Assembly (NCBI RefSeq): GCF_041052385.1 | Contig: NZ_CP163439.1 | Coordinates: 6,747,001 to 6,811,000, forward strand | Direction of reading: 5' to 3' | Origin: Streptomyces sp. R28 | GTDB lineage: Bacteria; Actinomycetota; Actinomycetes; Streptomycetales; Streptomycetaceae | Length of the DNA: 64,000 nucleotides | Shown here: one piece after another, positions 42,076-50,881 of the stretch | Layout of the letters: every line of letters begins with the position of its first letter | Position numbering within the stretch: position 1 is the first letter of the stretch | Made by a program: the position numbers and the translations under genes | Notes under the pieces: model-generated | Seen by the model: the letters and a program-made list of their open reading frames with translations, nothing else | Told to the model about the DNA's origin: nothing | Databases searched by the model: none

Positions 42076-43401
42076 GTGGTGACCAGCACAAAGCGCCACA
42101 AGCCAGACCGGCGCACCTACGTTCTCGACACCAGCGTCCTGCTGGCCGACCCAGGCGCCCTGAGCCGCTTCGACGAGCACGAGGTCGTGCTCCCCATCGT
42201 CGTGGTGACGGAACTGGAGGCCAAGCGGCACCATCCCGAACTCGGTTACTTCGCCCGGCAGGCGCTGCGTCTGCTCGACGAGTTCCGGGTGTCGCACGGC
42301 CGTCTCGATGCCCCCATCCCGATCGGGGACCTCGGCGGGACCGTCCGTGTCGAGCTCAACCACTCGGACCCCAGCGTGCTGCCGACCGGCTACCGCCTGG
42401 GGGACAACGACTCCCGCATCCTCGCGGTCGCCCGCAATCTGCAGGCCGAGGGGTTCGACGTCACCGTCGTGTCGAAGGACCTGCCGCTCAGGATCAAGGC
42501 CTCGTCCGTCGGTCTCCTCGCCGAGGAGTACCGCGCCGAGCTCGCCATCACGGACGCATCCGGTTGGACCGGAATGTCCGAACTGACCCTGCCTGGCGAG
42601 CAGGTGGACATCCTCTTCGAGGAGGGGCACGTCCATGTCCCCGAGGTCGCCCGGATGCCCGTGCACACCGGACTGACCATCCAGTCCGAGCGCGGCAAGG
42701 CGCTGGGCCGGATCACGCCCGAGGGCAACGTCCGGCTGGTGCGCGGCGACCGGGAGGCCTTCGGCATCAAGGGCCGTAGCGCCGAGCAGCGGATCGCGCT
42801 CGATCTGCTCCTCGACCCGGACGTCGGGATCGTGTCCATGGGAGGCCGGGCCGGCACCGGCAAGTCGGCGCTGGCGCTGTGCGCCGGCCTCGAGGCCGTG
42901 CTGGAGCGCCGTCAGCACCAGAAGGTGATGGTCTTCCGGCCGCTGTACGCGGTCGGCGGGCAGGAGCTCGGCTATCTGCCCGGCTCCGAGGCCGAGAAGA
43001 TGAGCCCCTGGGCGCAGGCGGTCTTCGACACGCTGTCCGCGGTCACCAGCCGCGAGGTCATCGAAGAAGTCACCGCGCGCGGCATGCTGGAAGTGCTGCC
43101 TCTCACCCATATCCGTGGGCGCTCGCTGCACGACGCGTTTGTGATCGTGGACGAGGCGCAGTCACTGGAAAGGAATGTCCTGCTGACTGTTCTGTCCCGA
43201 ATTGGCGCTAATTCACGGGTGGTTCTCACCCATGACGTGGCCCAGCGGGACAACCTGAGGGTCGGGCGCTACGACGGTGTCGTCGCCGTCGTGGAGAAGC
43301 TGAAGGGACATCCCCTCTTCGCCCACGTCACGCTGACGCGGTCCGAGAGGTCCCAGATCGCCGCCCTTGTGACCGAAATGCTGGAGGACGGGCACATCTG
43401 A
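42076..43401 (+). CDS. PIN-domain and PhoH-type ATPase fusion protein
   Basis: A 441-residue PhoH2-type protein. The PIN domain (about 12-150) has likely acidic metal residues Asp18 in YVLDTSVLL, Glu46 in VVVTELEAK, and Asp110/Asp112 in LGDNDSRI. The PhoH ATPase has Walker A GGRAGTGKS (256-264) and Walker B IVDEAQ (Asp359, Glu360), with GRSLHDAF before it. Proteins of this design couple an RNA-unwinding ATPase to a PIN ribonuclease. I place the start at the GTG at 42076, where the conserved MVTSTKRHKPDRRTYV sequence begins. It is 353 bases after the prenyltransferase. Confidence 0.85.
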   Translation: MVTSTKRHKPDRRTYVLDTSVLLADPGALSRFDEHEVVLPIVVVTELEAKRHHPELGYFARQALRLLDEFRVSHGRLDAPIPIGDLGGTVRVELNHSDPSVLPTGYRLGDNDSRILAVARNLQAEGFDVTVVSKDLPLRIKASSVGLLAEEYRAELAITDASGWTGMSELTLPGEQVDILFEEGHVHVPEVARMPVHTGLTIQSERGKALGRITPEGNVRLVRGDREAFGIKGRSAEQRIALDLLLDPDVGIVSMGGRAGTGKSALALCAGLEAVLERRQHQKVMVFRPLYAVGGQELGYLPGSEAEKMSPWAQAVFDTLSAVTSREVIEEVTARGMLEVLPLTHIRGRSLHDAFVIVDEAQSLERNVLLTVLSRIGANSRVVLTHDVAQRDNLRVGRYDGVVAVVEKLKGHPLFAHVTLTRSERSQIAALVTEMLEDGHI

Positions 43402-43819
43402 CCCAAGTGCACAACTTGCGGTAGCTACTCGTTGGTTGGCGCCGTTCGGAAAGGCAGGGAGCCTATCCGGGCGGCGCCTCGGCGTGTGCGGCTTTCCGGA
43501 AAACCCCTGGGACAAACAAGGTGTGAGCTTTCACACGCAACACAGAATTGCCTTGCGGCGTCTGGTTACGGCAGAGTCTCACTCCTGTCAGGCCCCGCAT
43601 ACGACACACCTGTACCCCCAGCGGTACGGCACCACAGCAACACCACAGCCAACTGCATAACGCCGTCGTATGCCGCCCGAGTCAACACGCGGCGCTCCCC
43701 TCGCGGGAGTTGCCCACCGGGTCCGAGCCTCCCGTGACCCCGCAGTTGGGAGGCCAGAGCCAGGGGCACGATTGCGTCCGCCAGGGTCACCGAAGCGGGC
43801 GATGCTGGAAGGAAACCGT
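43402..43819 (+). other. Leader region of the transglycosylase gene with predicted hairpins
   Basis: This 418-base gap has several inverted repeats: GCATACGAC (43597-43605) with GTCGTATGC (43665-43673), CTCCC/GGGAG near 43695-43709, and GCCTCCC (43727-43733) with GGGAGGC (43748-43754). Cell-wall hydrolase genes of Streptomyces are often preceded by c-di-AMP (ydaO) riboswitches. I searched the region by eye for the conserved core of that riboswitch and did not find it. Confidence 0.4.
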
Positions 43820-44506
43820 GTGAGTCCGATTTCGGTCAGGGGATTCGCAGTGGCCTCGGCCACCGCGGTCACCGCTGTCGGAAGCGTCGTCGGCGTTGCC
43901 TCTGGCAGCATCGCGCAGACCAACGACGCCGAGGCGACGGCTGCCGATTCGACGCTCCTCGCGGACATACCCGCGGGCCAGCAGGCCCAGGTGCAGACCG
44001 AGTCCCTGACGGCGCAGGCCAACGTACAGGCCATCGCCGCGGACGTGAGCGCCAAGAAGGATGCTGAGGAGTCGGCCCGCAAGGCCGCCGCTCAGACCGC
44101 GATCGAGAAGAAGGAAGCCGCCGAGAAGGCGGCGCAGGAAGCCAAGGAGCGAGAAGAGGCCGAGACGAAGGCCTCCCGGTCCTCCTCCGCGGACTTCCCC
44201 ATCCAGGGCTCGTACAGCATCGCCCAGATCCAGGCGATGGCGCGCCAGATGGTGCCGAGTGACCAGTTCCAGTGCTTCAGCAACATCGTGGACCACGAGT
44301 CCAGCTGGAACTACCAGGCGGTCAACGCCTCCTCGGGTGCCTACGGCCTCTTCCAGGCCCTGCCCGGTTCCAAGATGTCGTCCGTCGGCGCGGACTGGCA
44401 GACGAACCCGGCCACTCAGATCAAGTGGGGCCTGAACTACATGAACGACCGCTACGACAGCCCCTGCGGCGCCTGGTCGTTCTGGCAGGCCAACCACTGG
44501 TACTGA
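43820..44506 (+). CDS. Secreted lytic transglycosylase-like cell-wall hydrolase
   Basis: A 228-residue exported protein. A signal peptide (about residues 1-32, RGFAVASATAVTAVGSVVG) is followed by an Ala/Glu/Lys-rich coiled coil (about 75-118) and a C-terminal lysozyme-like domain (about 128-228). The catalytic glutamate is probably Glu160 (VDHESSWNYQAVN), and SGAYGLFQALPGSKM matches transglycosylase SLT-type domains. Such enzymes cut peptidoglycan glycan strands in growth or spore germination. The GTG start at 43820 has a GGAAGG site; an upstream ATG at 43802 only adds residues. It is followed by a terminator. Confidence 0.85.
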   Translation: MSPISVRGFAVASATAVTAVGSVVGVASGSIAQTNDAEATAADSTLLADIPAGQQAQVQTESLTAQANVQAIAADVSAKKDAEESARKAAAQTAIEKKEAAEKAAQEAKEREEAETKASRSSSADFPIQGSYSIAQIQAMARQMVPSDQFQCFSNIVDHESSWNYQAVNASSGAYGLFQALPGSKMSSVGADWQTNPATQIKWGLNYMNDRYDSPCGAWSFWQANHWY

Positions 44507-44529
44507 GACCGCCGCTCAACCTTCGCGCA

Positions 44530-44556
44530 GCCCCTCACCGTCCTTGGGTGAGGGGC
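44530..44556 (+). terminator. Hairpin terminator after the transglycosylase gene
   Basis: GCCCCTCACC pairs with GGTGAGGGGC around a 7-base loop and is followed by TTTC. It begins 23 bases after the transglycosylase stop codon and ends about 90 bases before the next gene. Confidence 0.8.
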
Positions 44557-44644
44557 TTTCGCTCTTCTGCGTGCAGCGCCCTGTACGGTCGACGCAACGA
44601 CTCCAGGGGGAGTGGTGGGGAGAGACGGGGGAAGAGGACGGATC

Positions 44645-46045
44645 ATGTCGCGAGTGCCAGGGTGGCTCGGTCGGCTCGGCGCCGGACTGACCGAGATGAG
44701 CGAGCGGTTGGACGAGCGCCGTGCCGCGGTGGAACGGGAGAGCGACGAGCTCCAGCCGGTGCGGAGGTCCGCCGTCGAGGCCACGCCTGAGCCTTCCGCC
44801 GACGACACCTTCCCGCCGCCCGCCGACCACGTCCCCCGGCCCCCCGACTACGCGCCCTCGGCTCCGGCGCCCCGCCCCGACCCCGCACAGGTCGTGCCGT
44901 GGGGCGTACGGGTCGCGGCGGAGGCGGGCTGGCGGCTGCTGGTGCTGGCCGGCACGGTCTGGGTGCTGATGCGGGTCATCAGCGCCGTACAACTCGTCGT
45001 GCTGGCCTTCGTCATCGCGCTGCTCCTCACCGCGCTGCTGCAGCCCTCGGTGGCGTGGCTGAGGCGGCGCGGTCTGCCGCGCGGGCTCGCCACCGCCCTG
45101 ACCGCGATCCTCGGGTTCGTGGTCATCGGGCTGATGGGCTGGTTCGTGACCTGGCAGGTCATGGAGAACATCGACAACCTCTCCGACCAGGTCCAGGACG
45201 GCATCGACGAGCTGCGCAACTGGCTGCTCAACAGCCCCTTCCACGTCACCGACAAGCAGATCAACGAGATCGCCGAGAACCTCCGGGAGGCGATCGGCGC
45301 CAACACCGACGCGATCACCTCGGCCGGGCTCGAAGGCGTCACCGTCGTCGTCGAGGCCCTCACCGGCATTCTGCTGGCCGCGTTCTCGACGCTCTTCCTG
45401 CTCTACGACGGCAAGCGCATCTGGGAGTGGACGCTGAAGCTCGTGCCGGCCGCGGCCCGGCCGGGCGTCGCCGGTGCCGGTCCGCGCGCGTGGGCGACGC
45501 TCACGGCGTATGTGCGCGGCACGGTCCTCGTCGCCCTGATCGACGCCGTCTTCATCGGCATCGGCATCTACTTCCTCGATGTGCCGATGGCCGTCCCGCT
45601 GGCCGTCTTCATCTTCCTGTTCTCCTTCATCCCGCTCGTCGGCGCGGTGGCCTCCGGCGCGCTGGCGGTGGTGGTGGCCCTGGTGACGCAGGGCGTGTTC
45701 ACCGCGGTCATGACGCTCGCCGTGGTCCTCGCCGTCCAGCAGATCGAGGGCCACGTCCTGCAGCCGTTCATCCTCGGGCGCGCGGTGCGCGTCCACCCGC
45801 TGGCGGTGGTGCTGTCGGTGGCGGCCGGCGGCATGGTGGCGGGGATCGGCGGGGCGGTGGTGGCCGTACCGCTGGTGGCGGTTTCGAACACGATCGTGGG
45901 GTATCTGCGGGCGTACTCGCAGCAGGCGGCTCTTCGCTACGCGCCTGAACCGAGGGGAGCGACATCGGTGGATGCGGCCGCCGCGGCCCCGCCTCCGTCC
46001 GACAAGGACAGAGACAAGGACAAGGACAAGTCTGCGTCGGAGTAA
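44645..46045 (+). CDS. AI-2E family membrane transporter
   Basis: A 466-residue membrane protein. A cytoplasmic N-terminus of about 95 residues (coiled charged start, then Pro-rich) is followed by about eight spans. The AI-2E/PerM signature is visible as VLAVQQIEGHVLQPFILGRAV and the GIGIYFLDVPMAVPLAVFIFLFSFIPLVG segment. Members have been linked to sodium/proton antiport or autoinducer efflux; substrate unknown. The C-terminus is charged, with DKDRDKDKDK repeats. The ATG at 44645 has a GAGGA-like site. A bidirectional terminator follows. Confidence 0.83.
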   Translation: MSRVPGWLGRLGAGLTEMSERLDERRAAVERESDELQPVRRSAVEATPEPSADDTFPPPADHVPRPPDYAPSAPAPRPDPAQVVPWGVRVAAEAGWRLLVLAGTVWVLMRVISAVQLVVLAFVIALLLTALLQPSVAWLRRRGLPRGLATALTAILGFVVIGLMGWFVTWQVMENIDNLSDQVQDGIDELRNWLLNSPFHVTDKQINEIAENLREAIGANTDAITSAGLEGVTVVVEALTGILLAAFSTLFLLYDGKRIWEWTLKLVPAAARPGVAGAGPRAWATLTAYVRGTVLVALIDAVFIGIGIYFLDVPMAVPLAVFIFLFSFIPLVGAVASGALAVVVALVTQGVFTAVMTLAVVLAVQQIEGHVLQPFILGRAVRVHPLAVVLSVAAGGMVAGIGGAVVAVPLVAVSNTIVGYLRAYSQQAALRYAPEPRGATSVDAAAAAPPPSDKDRDKDKDKSASE

Positions 46046-46073
46046 TGACAGGGAATGACAAGGAATGACAAGG
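46044..46073. repeat. Three 10-bp tandem repeats at the end of the AI-2E transporter gene
   Basis: AATGACAGGG, AATGACAAGG and AATGACAAGG follow each other. The first unit contains the last bases of the TAA stop codon. The array runs directly into the terminator hairpin at 46072. Confidence 0.8.
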
Positions 46074-46102
46074 GCCCGTTCACCCCTGAGGTGAACGGGC
46101 CC
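46072..46102. terminator. Bidirectional terminator between convergent genes
   Basis: GGGCCCGTTCACC pairs perfectly with GGTGAACGGGCCC across a 5-base loop (13-bp stem). It lies between the AI-2E gene (plus) and ahpD (minus) and could stop both. There is no clear U-tract in either direction. Confidence 0.8.
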
Positions 46103-46122
46103 CGGCGTCTCCCGGCGAAGAG

Positions 46123-46656
46123 CTACTCCGCCAGAACCGCCTCCGCCTCCAGGGTCGTACCGACCGCCTGGATCACGGACGCGATCTTGAACGCCTCCTG
46201 AACCGTCTCGCGGTCCACGCCCGCCTTGCGCAGCACCTGCTCGTGCGAGTCGAGGCACAGGCCGCAGCCGTTGATGGCGGACACCGCGAAGGACCACAGC
46301 TCGAAGTCGACCTTGTCGACACCGGGGTTGCCGATGACGTTCATACGGAGCCCCGCGCGCAGGTTGCCGTACTCGTGGTCGGACAGCAGATGGCGGGTCC
46401 GGTAGAAGACGTTGTTCATCGCCATCACGGCGGCCGCGGACTTCGCCGCGGTGTACGCCTCGGGCGTGAGGTTCGCCTTCGCCTCCGGTGCCAGCTCGCG
46501 CAGCACGATCGGGGAGCGCGCGGCGATCGCGGTGGCGAGCACCGTGCCCCACAGCTGCTGCGCCGGGAGGTCGGAGTTGCCGATGACCGAGCCCAGGTTG
46601 AGCTTCAGGTCCTTGGCGTAGTCCGGAATGCGGGACTTGAGGGAGTCGAGGGACAT
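46123..46656 (-). CDS. ahpD: Alkyl hydroperoxide reductase AhpD
   Basis: A 177-residue AhpD of normal length. The CxxC active site is Cys131 and Cys134 in INGCGLCLDSHE, with Glu119 and His138 as the likely proton relay. It reduces AhpC using lipoamide-linked reductants. The gene follows ahpC after 5 bases and is part of the same operon, under OxyR control in this genus. Confidence 0.93.
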   Translation of the reverse strand: MSLDSLKSRIPDYAKDLKLNLGSVIGNSDLPAQQLWGTVLATAIAARSPIVLRELAPEAKANLTPEAYTAAKSAAAVMAMNNVFYRTRHLLSDHEYGNLRAGLRMNVIGNPGVDKVDFELWSFAVSAINGCGLCLDSHEQVLRKAGVDRETVQEAFKIASVIQAVGTTLEAEAVLAE

Positions 46657-46661
46657 GTCAC

Positions 46662-47216
46662 TCACTCTCCGGCAAGCAGCTTGACCGGGTCCAGGGTGTC
46701 CTCGCCCTTGCTCCAGTTGCACGGGCACAGCTCGTCGGTCTGCAGGGCGTCCAGGACCCGCAGGACCTCCTTGGGGTTACGGCCGACGGAGCCGGCGGTC
46801 ACCATGGAGAACTGGATCTCGTTGTTCTGGTCGACGATGAAGACGGCACGCTTGGCGAAGCCGTCCTCGCCCTCGATGCCGAGGTCGCGCATCAGCTCGT
46901 GCTTGGAGTCGGCCATCATCGGGAACGGCAGGTCACGCAGGTCGTCGTGGTCCTTGCGCCAGGCGTGGTGCACGAACTCCGAGTCACCGGAGAAGCCGAG
47001 GACCTGCGCGTCGCGGTCGGCGAACTCCTCGTTGAGCTTGCCGAAGGCAGCGATCTCGGTGGGGCAGACGAAGGTGAAGTCCTTAGGCCAGGCAAAGACG
47101 ATTTTCCACTTGCCCTCGTAGGTCTTGTGGTTGATCGTCTCGAACTCCTCGCCCTTCTCCAGCGAGACGCAGGCGGTCAGTTCGAACTCGGGGAACTTGT
47201 CACCGACAGTGAGCAC
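46662..47216 (-). CDS. ahpC: Alkyl hydroperoxide reductase AhpC (peroxiredoxin)
   Basis: A 184-residue 2-Cys peroxiredoxin. The peroxidatic cysteine is Cys51 (TFVCPTE) and the C-terminal resolving cysteines are Cys164/Cys166 (LCPCNW). It reduces hydrogen peroxide and organic peroxides and is recycled by AhpD. The GTG start at 47216 has an AAGGAG site 5 bases upstream. It is divergent from oxyR with 135 bases between, a standard actinobacterial arrangement. Confidence 0.94.
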   Translation of the reverse strand: MLTVGDKFPEFELTACVSLEKGEEFETINHKTYEGKWKIVFAWPKDFTFVCPTEIAAFGKLNEEFADRDAQVLGFSGDSEFVHHAWRKDHDDLRDLPFPMMADSKHELMRDLGIEGEDGFAKRAVFIVDQNNEIQFSMVTAGSVGRNPKEVLRVLDALQTDELCPCNWSKGEDTLDPVKLLAGE

Positions 47217-47351
47217 ACGCTCTCCTTGCAGCGAAGAGACACCCGTTCGGTACAGGTGTCTCCCTTGGGTTGGACCTTACCGATCCTGGCACAGGCTGCA
47301 TTGATACGGGAAATAGCTACACTCGGTCAGGTTGATCGGAGGGATCTATCA
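47217..47351. promoter_or_regulatory. ahpC-oxyR divergent control region
   Basis: The 135 bases between the two divergent genes must hold both promoters and any OxyR sites. AT-rich stretches include TTGATACGGGAAATAGCTACAC at about 47301, close to the oxyR start, which is where I would place the oxyR promoter or an OxyR site; individual boxes are not assigned. Confidence 0.55.
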
Positions 47352-48299
47352 GTGACCGTGAGCAAGAGGAGGCAGCCCAGCCTCGCCCAGCTGCGGGCCT
47401 TCGCGGCCGTCGCCGAGCACCTTCACTTCCGGGACGCCGCCGCCGCGATCGGTATGAGCCAGCCCGCCCTGTCCGGTGCCGTCTCGGCCCTGGAGGAGTC
47501 GCTCGGAGTGACGCTCCTGGAGCGCACCACACGCAAGGTGCTGCTCTCGGCCGCCGGTGAGCGTCTGGCCGTACGGGCAAAGGCCGTTCTGGCGGAGGTC
47601 GGGGCACTGATGGAGGAGGCGGAGGCGGTCCGGGCGCCGTTCACCGGCGCCCTCCGCCTCGGGGTCATCCCCACCGTCGCGCCGTACCTGCTGCCGACCG
47701 TGCTGCGCCTCGTCCACGGCCGGTATCCGCACCTCGACCTCCAGGTGCACGAGGAGCAGACCGCCAGCCTCGTCGAGGGGCTCACGACCGGCCGTCTGGA
47801 CCTGCTCCTGCTCGCAGTGCCGCTCGGTGTGCCCGGCGTCGCCGAACTCCCTCTCTTCGACGAGGACTTCGTGCTCGTCACCCCGCTCGACCACTGGCTC
47901 GGCGGCCGGGAGGGCATTGCGCGCGAGGCCCTCAAGGAGCTGAACCTGCTGCTCCTGGACGAGGGGCACTGCCTGCGCGACCAGGCCCTCGACATCTGCC
48001 GGGAGGCGGGCCGCGAGGACGCTCCGGTGACCACGACCGCCGCCGGGCTGTCGACGCTCGTGCAACTCGTCGCGGGCGGCCTGGGCTGCACGCTGCTGCC
48101 GCGTACCGCCCTCAAGCTGGAGACGACCCGCAGCAGCCAGCTCCTGACCGGGTACTTCGCCAACCCGGCGCCGACCCGCCGCGTCGCCCTCGCCATGCGG
48201 ACGGGGGCGGCGCGCGGAGCGGAGTACGAGGAGCTGGCGTGCGCCCTGCGTGAGGCCCTGCGTCCGCTGCCGGTTCGGGTGTTGGACACGAACGCGTGA
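47352..48299 (+). CDS. oxyR: Hydrogen-peroxide-sensing LysR-type regulator OxyR
   Basis: A 315-residue LysR-type regulator. The N-terminal winged helix has SLAQLRAFAAVAEHLHFRDAAAAIGMSQPALSG-like sequence, and the effector domain carries the OxyR cysteine pair Cys207 and Cys216 (DEGHCLRDQ and ALDICREAG). Oxidation by hydrogen peroxide forms a disulfide and activates target genes such as ahpCD. The GTG at 47352 has a GGAGGG site 8 bases upstream; a second GTG at 47358 is possible. Assignment is supported by the divergent ahpC gene. Confidence 0.92.
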   Translation: MTVSKRRQPSLAQLRAFAAVAEHLHFRDAAAAIGMSQPALSGAVSALEESLGVTLLERTTRKVLLSAAGERLAVRAKAVLAEVGALMEEAEAVRAPFTGALRLGVIPTVAPYLLPTVLRLVHGRYPHLDLQVHEEQTASLVEGLTTGRLDLLLLAVPLGVPGVAELPLFDEDFVLVTPLDHWLGGREGIAREALKELNLLLLDEGHCLRDQALDICREAGREDAPVTTTAAGLSTLVQLVAGGLGCTLLPRTALKLETTRSSQLLTGYFANPAPTRRVALAMRTGAARGAEYEELACALREALRPLPVRVLDTNA

Positions 48300-48337
48300 G
48301 CCCCGCGTGAGCTCCGCGTGAGCTCCGCGTGAGCCCC
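48294..48337. repeat. Four 11-bp tandem repeats at the end of oxyR
   Basis: Units GCGTGAGCCCC, GCGTGAGCTCC, GCGTGAGCTCC and GCGTGAGCCCC lie at 48294-48304, 48305-48315, 48316-48326 and 48327-48337. The first includes the oxyR stop codon (TGA). The unit equals about one helical turn of DNA. Confidence 0.9.
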
Positions 48338-48506
48338 GCGCGGCCTTTACGGGTGGCGAGGAGAAGGGGCGACCGGCGGCTTGGCGCACCGGCGCGGGTC
48401 AGGTGTCTGCCGTCTCGGCCGACTTGCTCCTGACCCGCACCTCACCCGCGCCCGCCGACCGCGGGCCGACCGGACGGCTGCGCCCAGCGGTGCAGCTGCG
48501 GGCGCC

Positions 48507-48551
48507 GTGCCTACCCCGTGCCTACTCTGTGCCCAACTCCGTGCCTACTCC
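48507..48551. repeat. Four 11-12-bp tandem repeats at the end of the FtsX-type gene
   Basis: Units of the type GTGCCTACYCC occur at 48507-48517, 48518-48528, 48529-48540 (12 bases) and 48541-48551. The last unit overlaps the stop codon of the minus-strand FtsX-like gene. Confidence 0.8.
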
Positions 48552-50881
48552 GTGCGCAGGCCGTCCGGGCGCATCAGCCGAAGGAGCGGTGGCAGGCTGA
48601 GCAGGGTCACCGCCAGGACGACGCCGGCACCGACGCCCAGCATCGACAGCACACTCGTCCAGGCCACCATGATCGGCGTGTCCGTCATCCGCAGCAGGAC
48701 CGCCCCCAGCGTCAGCCCCACCACCGAGGACAGCAGCAGGCCCAGGGCGATCGGGATCGCCGTCTGCCACAGCACCGACAGGCTCAGCGTGCGGCGCCGG
48801 GTGCCGAAGGCGACCAGGGACGACAGCAGCTTCTTGCGGTCGCGCAGCTGCTCCAGCTGGGAGACCAGCAGGCTCGCACCGATCAGCATCATGACGCAGA
48901 CGGCGCCGACGAACAGGCCGGTGCGGATGGTGGCGTAGCGGTCGGCCGTCTCAGTGGAGAACCAGGCCATGGGGTAGGACAGCGGGTCCGCGGCCGTCGC
49001 CGTGTTCCGTACCCGGTCGTACACGTCCGGCACGGAGCGGTCGAGCTTGAGGTACATCTGGCCCCGCAGCGCCGGCGTGGCCGCCGCGGGCAGCGCCTTC
49101 GGGGTGACGAGGAAGCCACCTCGCTGTGTACCCATGAAGTCCTCCTGCGCGCGGGCCGGCTTCAGGCCCTTCGGCACGGTCCAGGCGACCTCCTTCCGCG
49201 GCGGCCCGCTCTCGTACGACGGGTCCAGGTACAACGTCCGGCCCGGCTGCTTCGCCAGCTTCGGGGTGTCCTCGTCGTACTCGGAGTTCGACACGTAGAA
49301 GATGTCGCCGTCCCGGCAGGAGGGAAGCTTGGCCGCCTGGCGCAGCGACGCGCAGTCGCCGACGGTTATCTCGACACCGATGTCCGGGTCCTTGCGCCGC
49401 TCGCCCAGGTAGCCCTCGGCGTACGCGTAGACCTGCTGGACGCCCTTGGTGTCCCGGAACTCCTCGACAGCCGGGTGGAGTTGGGCGCCACGGGACATGG
49501 ACACCTGCATCTGCGCCCGCTGGGTGTCGTACCGGGACTGCTTCGTGTAGTCGCTCTCCACTCCGGCGAACAGCATCTGCAGCGCGATCGCCCCGGCGAC
49601 CGCCACCGCGACGCCGTTGACCATGCGGGCCGCCGTGCCGCTGCTCAACTGCAGCCTGCGGACGGCGAGTTGCCAGGCGACGCCGCCCGAGCCGAGCCGG
49701 GCGACGACCGCCTCGACGACCCACGGCAGCAGGGTGGTCACGCCGATGAGCAGCAGGAGGACGCCGCCGATGACCAGGTATTCGTTGAAGGTGCCGTTGT
49801 CACGGCCCTGGCCGATCATCGGCCAGAGCATCGCGAGGCCTCCGAGCGGCAGCAGCAGCCGCCACCACAGCCGGCGTCGCGAGGGCTTCGCCGTACGCAC
49901 CACGCCGAGCGGCTCGATCACCACGCCGCGCATCGCAAACAGCGTGACCAGCACCGCCGCCGCCGGGACGGCGAGTCCGACCAGCAGGGCCAGCGCGGGG
50001 GAGGGGTCGAGGTAGCTTGGGAAGACGCTGATGTCGAACACCTCGACCGAGCCCGCGATCTGGCGGCCGATCAGGAAGAAGACCGCACCGAAGACCAGTC
50101 CGAGCACCGCACCCGCCAGTGCCTCACCGGCCGCGATCCGCCGGGTCATCCGGCTGTCGGAGCCGACCAGCCGCAGCGCCGCGAGGCGGCGGTCGCGCCG
50201 CTCACCGCCGAAGCGCACGGCCGCGGCGATGAAGACGGCGACCGGCATCAGCAGCACCACGAAGACGACGATGACCAGCAGGAGCAGTACCGGGTCGGTC
50301 TGAGTCTCGGTCGGGCTCGTGTCCCCGAACCGTTCGATACGGGCGACCCGGGCGGCGTCGATGTACGGCGCGAGGTCGTCGCCGCCCCGGAAGAAGGCGA
50401 GTTCGTGCGAGCCGATCAGCCCGCTCTCCCCGATGGTCCCGACGATCCGCTCGGGCAGCCGCTCGCGCAGCAGCTTCGCGCCGTCCGACTCCAGCAGCCT
50501 CTTCAGCGCGGGGGAGACGACCATCTCGCCCACCGCCGGGAACTTCTCCAGTCCCGGCGGCAGCGGTGCCCGGGCGCCCTCGGGCTCCAGCGCCCGGCCG
50601 CGGATGTCCTCGTTCCGGAAGTCCGTGTCGACGTCCGCGACGATCAGGGTGCGGTCCGACTTCTTCAGATCGATGTAGCTGTAGTCGATGTCGGCACGGG
50701 CGCTCTCCCGTTCGTGCCGGACCGACTGCATGTTGGGGACCGCGGTGGTCAGCAGCAGCAGCGCCACCCCGAGGCCGACCCCGACGGCCGTCAGCAGGGC
50801 CCGGACCCAGCCCTCACGTCCGCCGGCAACCGCGAACCGGACCCCCATGCCCAGGTCCCGGGCCCACTGACCCACGCTCAT
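48545..50881 (-). CDS. FtsX-like ABC transporter permease
   Basis: A 778-residue permease with two FtsX-type transmembrane blocks (about 210-310 and 675-770). The first span is at about 28-48. Between them lies a large extracellular region (about 50-205 and 440-650), with few cysteines (SCRDGD and DCASL). The final motif SLLVSQLEQLRDRKKLLSSLVAFGTRR is typical of MacB/LolC-like permeases. It overlaps the ATPase gene by ATGA and is the third gene of the PadR operon. Such PadR-linked exporters often expel antimicrobial peptides or stress molecules; the substrate is unknown. Confidence 0.83.
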   Translation of the reverse strand: MSVGQWARDLGMGVRFAVAGGREGWVRALLTAVGVGLGVALLLLTTAVPNMQSVRHERESARADIDYSYIDLKKSDRTLIVADVDTDFRNEDIRGRALEPEGARAPLPPGLEKFPAVGEMVVSPALKRLLESDGAKLLRERLPERIVGTIGESGLIGSHELAFFRGGDDLAPYIDAARVARIERFGDTSPTETQTDPVLLLLVIVVFVVLLMPVAVFIAAAVRFGGERRDRRLAALRLVGSDSRMTRRIAAGEALAGAVLGLVFGAVFFLIGRQIAGSVEVFDISVFPSYLDPSPALALLVGLAVPAAAVLVTLFAMRGVVIEPLGVVRTAKPSRRRLWWRLLLPLGGLAMLWPMIGQGRDNGTFNEYLVIGGVLLLLIGVTTLLPWVVEAVVARLGSGGVAWQLAVRRLQLSSGTAARMVNGVAVAVAGAIALQMLFAGVESDYTKQSRYDTQRAQMQVSMSRGAQLHPAVEEFRDTKGVQQVYAYAEGYLGERRKDPDIGVEITVGDCASLRQAAKLPSCRDGDIFYVSNSEYDEDTPKLAKQPGRTLYLDPSYESGPPRKEVAWTVPKGLKPARAQEDFMGTQRGGFLVTPKALPAAATPALRGQMYLKLDRSVPDVYDRVRNTATAADPLSYPMAWFSTETADRYATIRTGLFVGAVCVMMLIGASLLVSQLEQLRDRKKLLSSLVAFGTRRRTLSLSVLWQTAIPIALGLLLSSVVGLTLGAVLLRMTDTPIMVAWTSVLSMLGVGAGVVLAVTLLSLPPLLRLMRPDGLRTE

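Noticed and set aside
43402..43819. c-di-AMP (ydaO) riboswitch before the transglycosylase gene
   Set aside because: The conserved core segments of that riboswitch were not seen; hairpins alone do not identify it.
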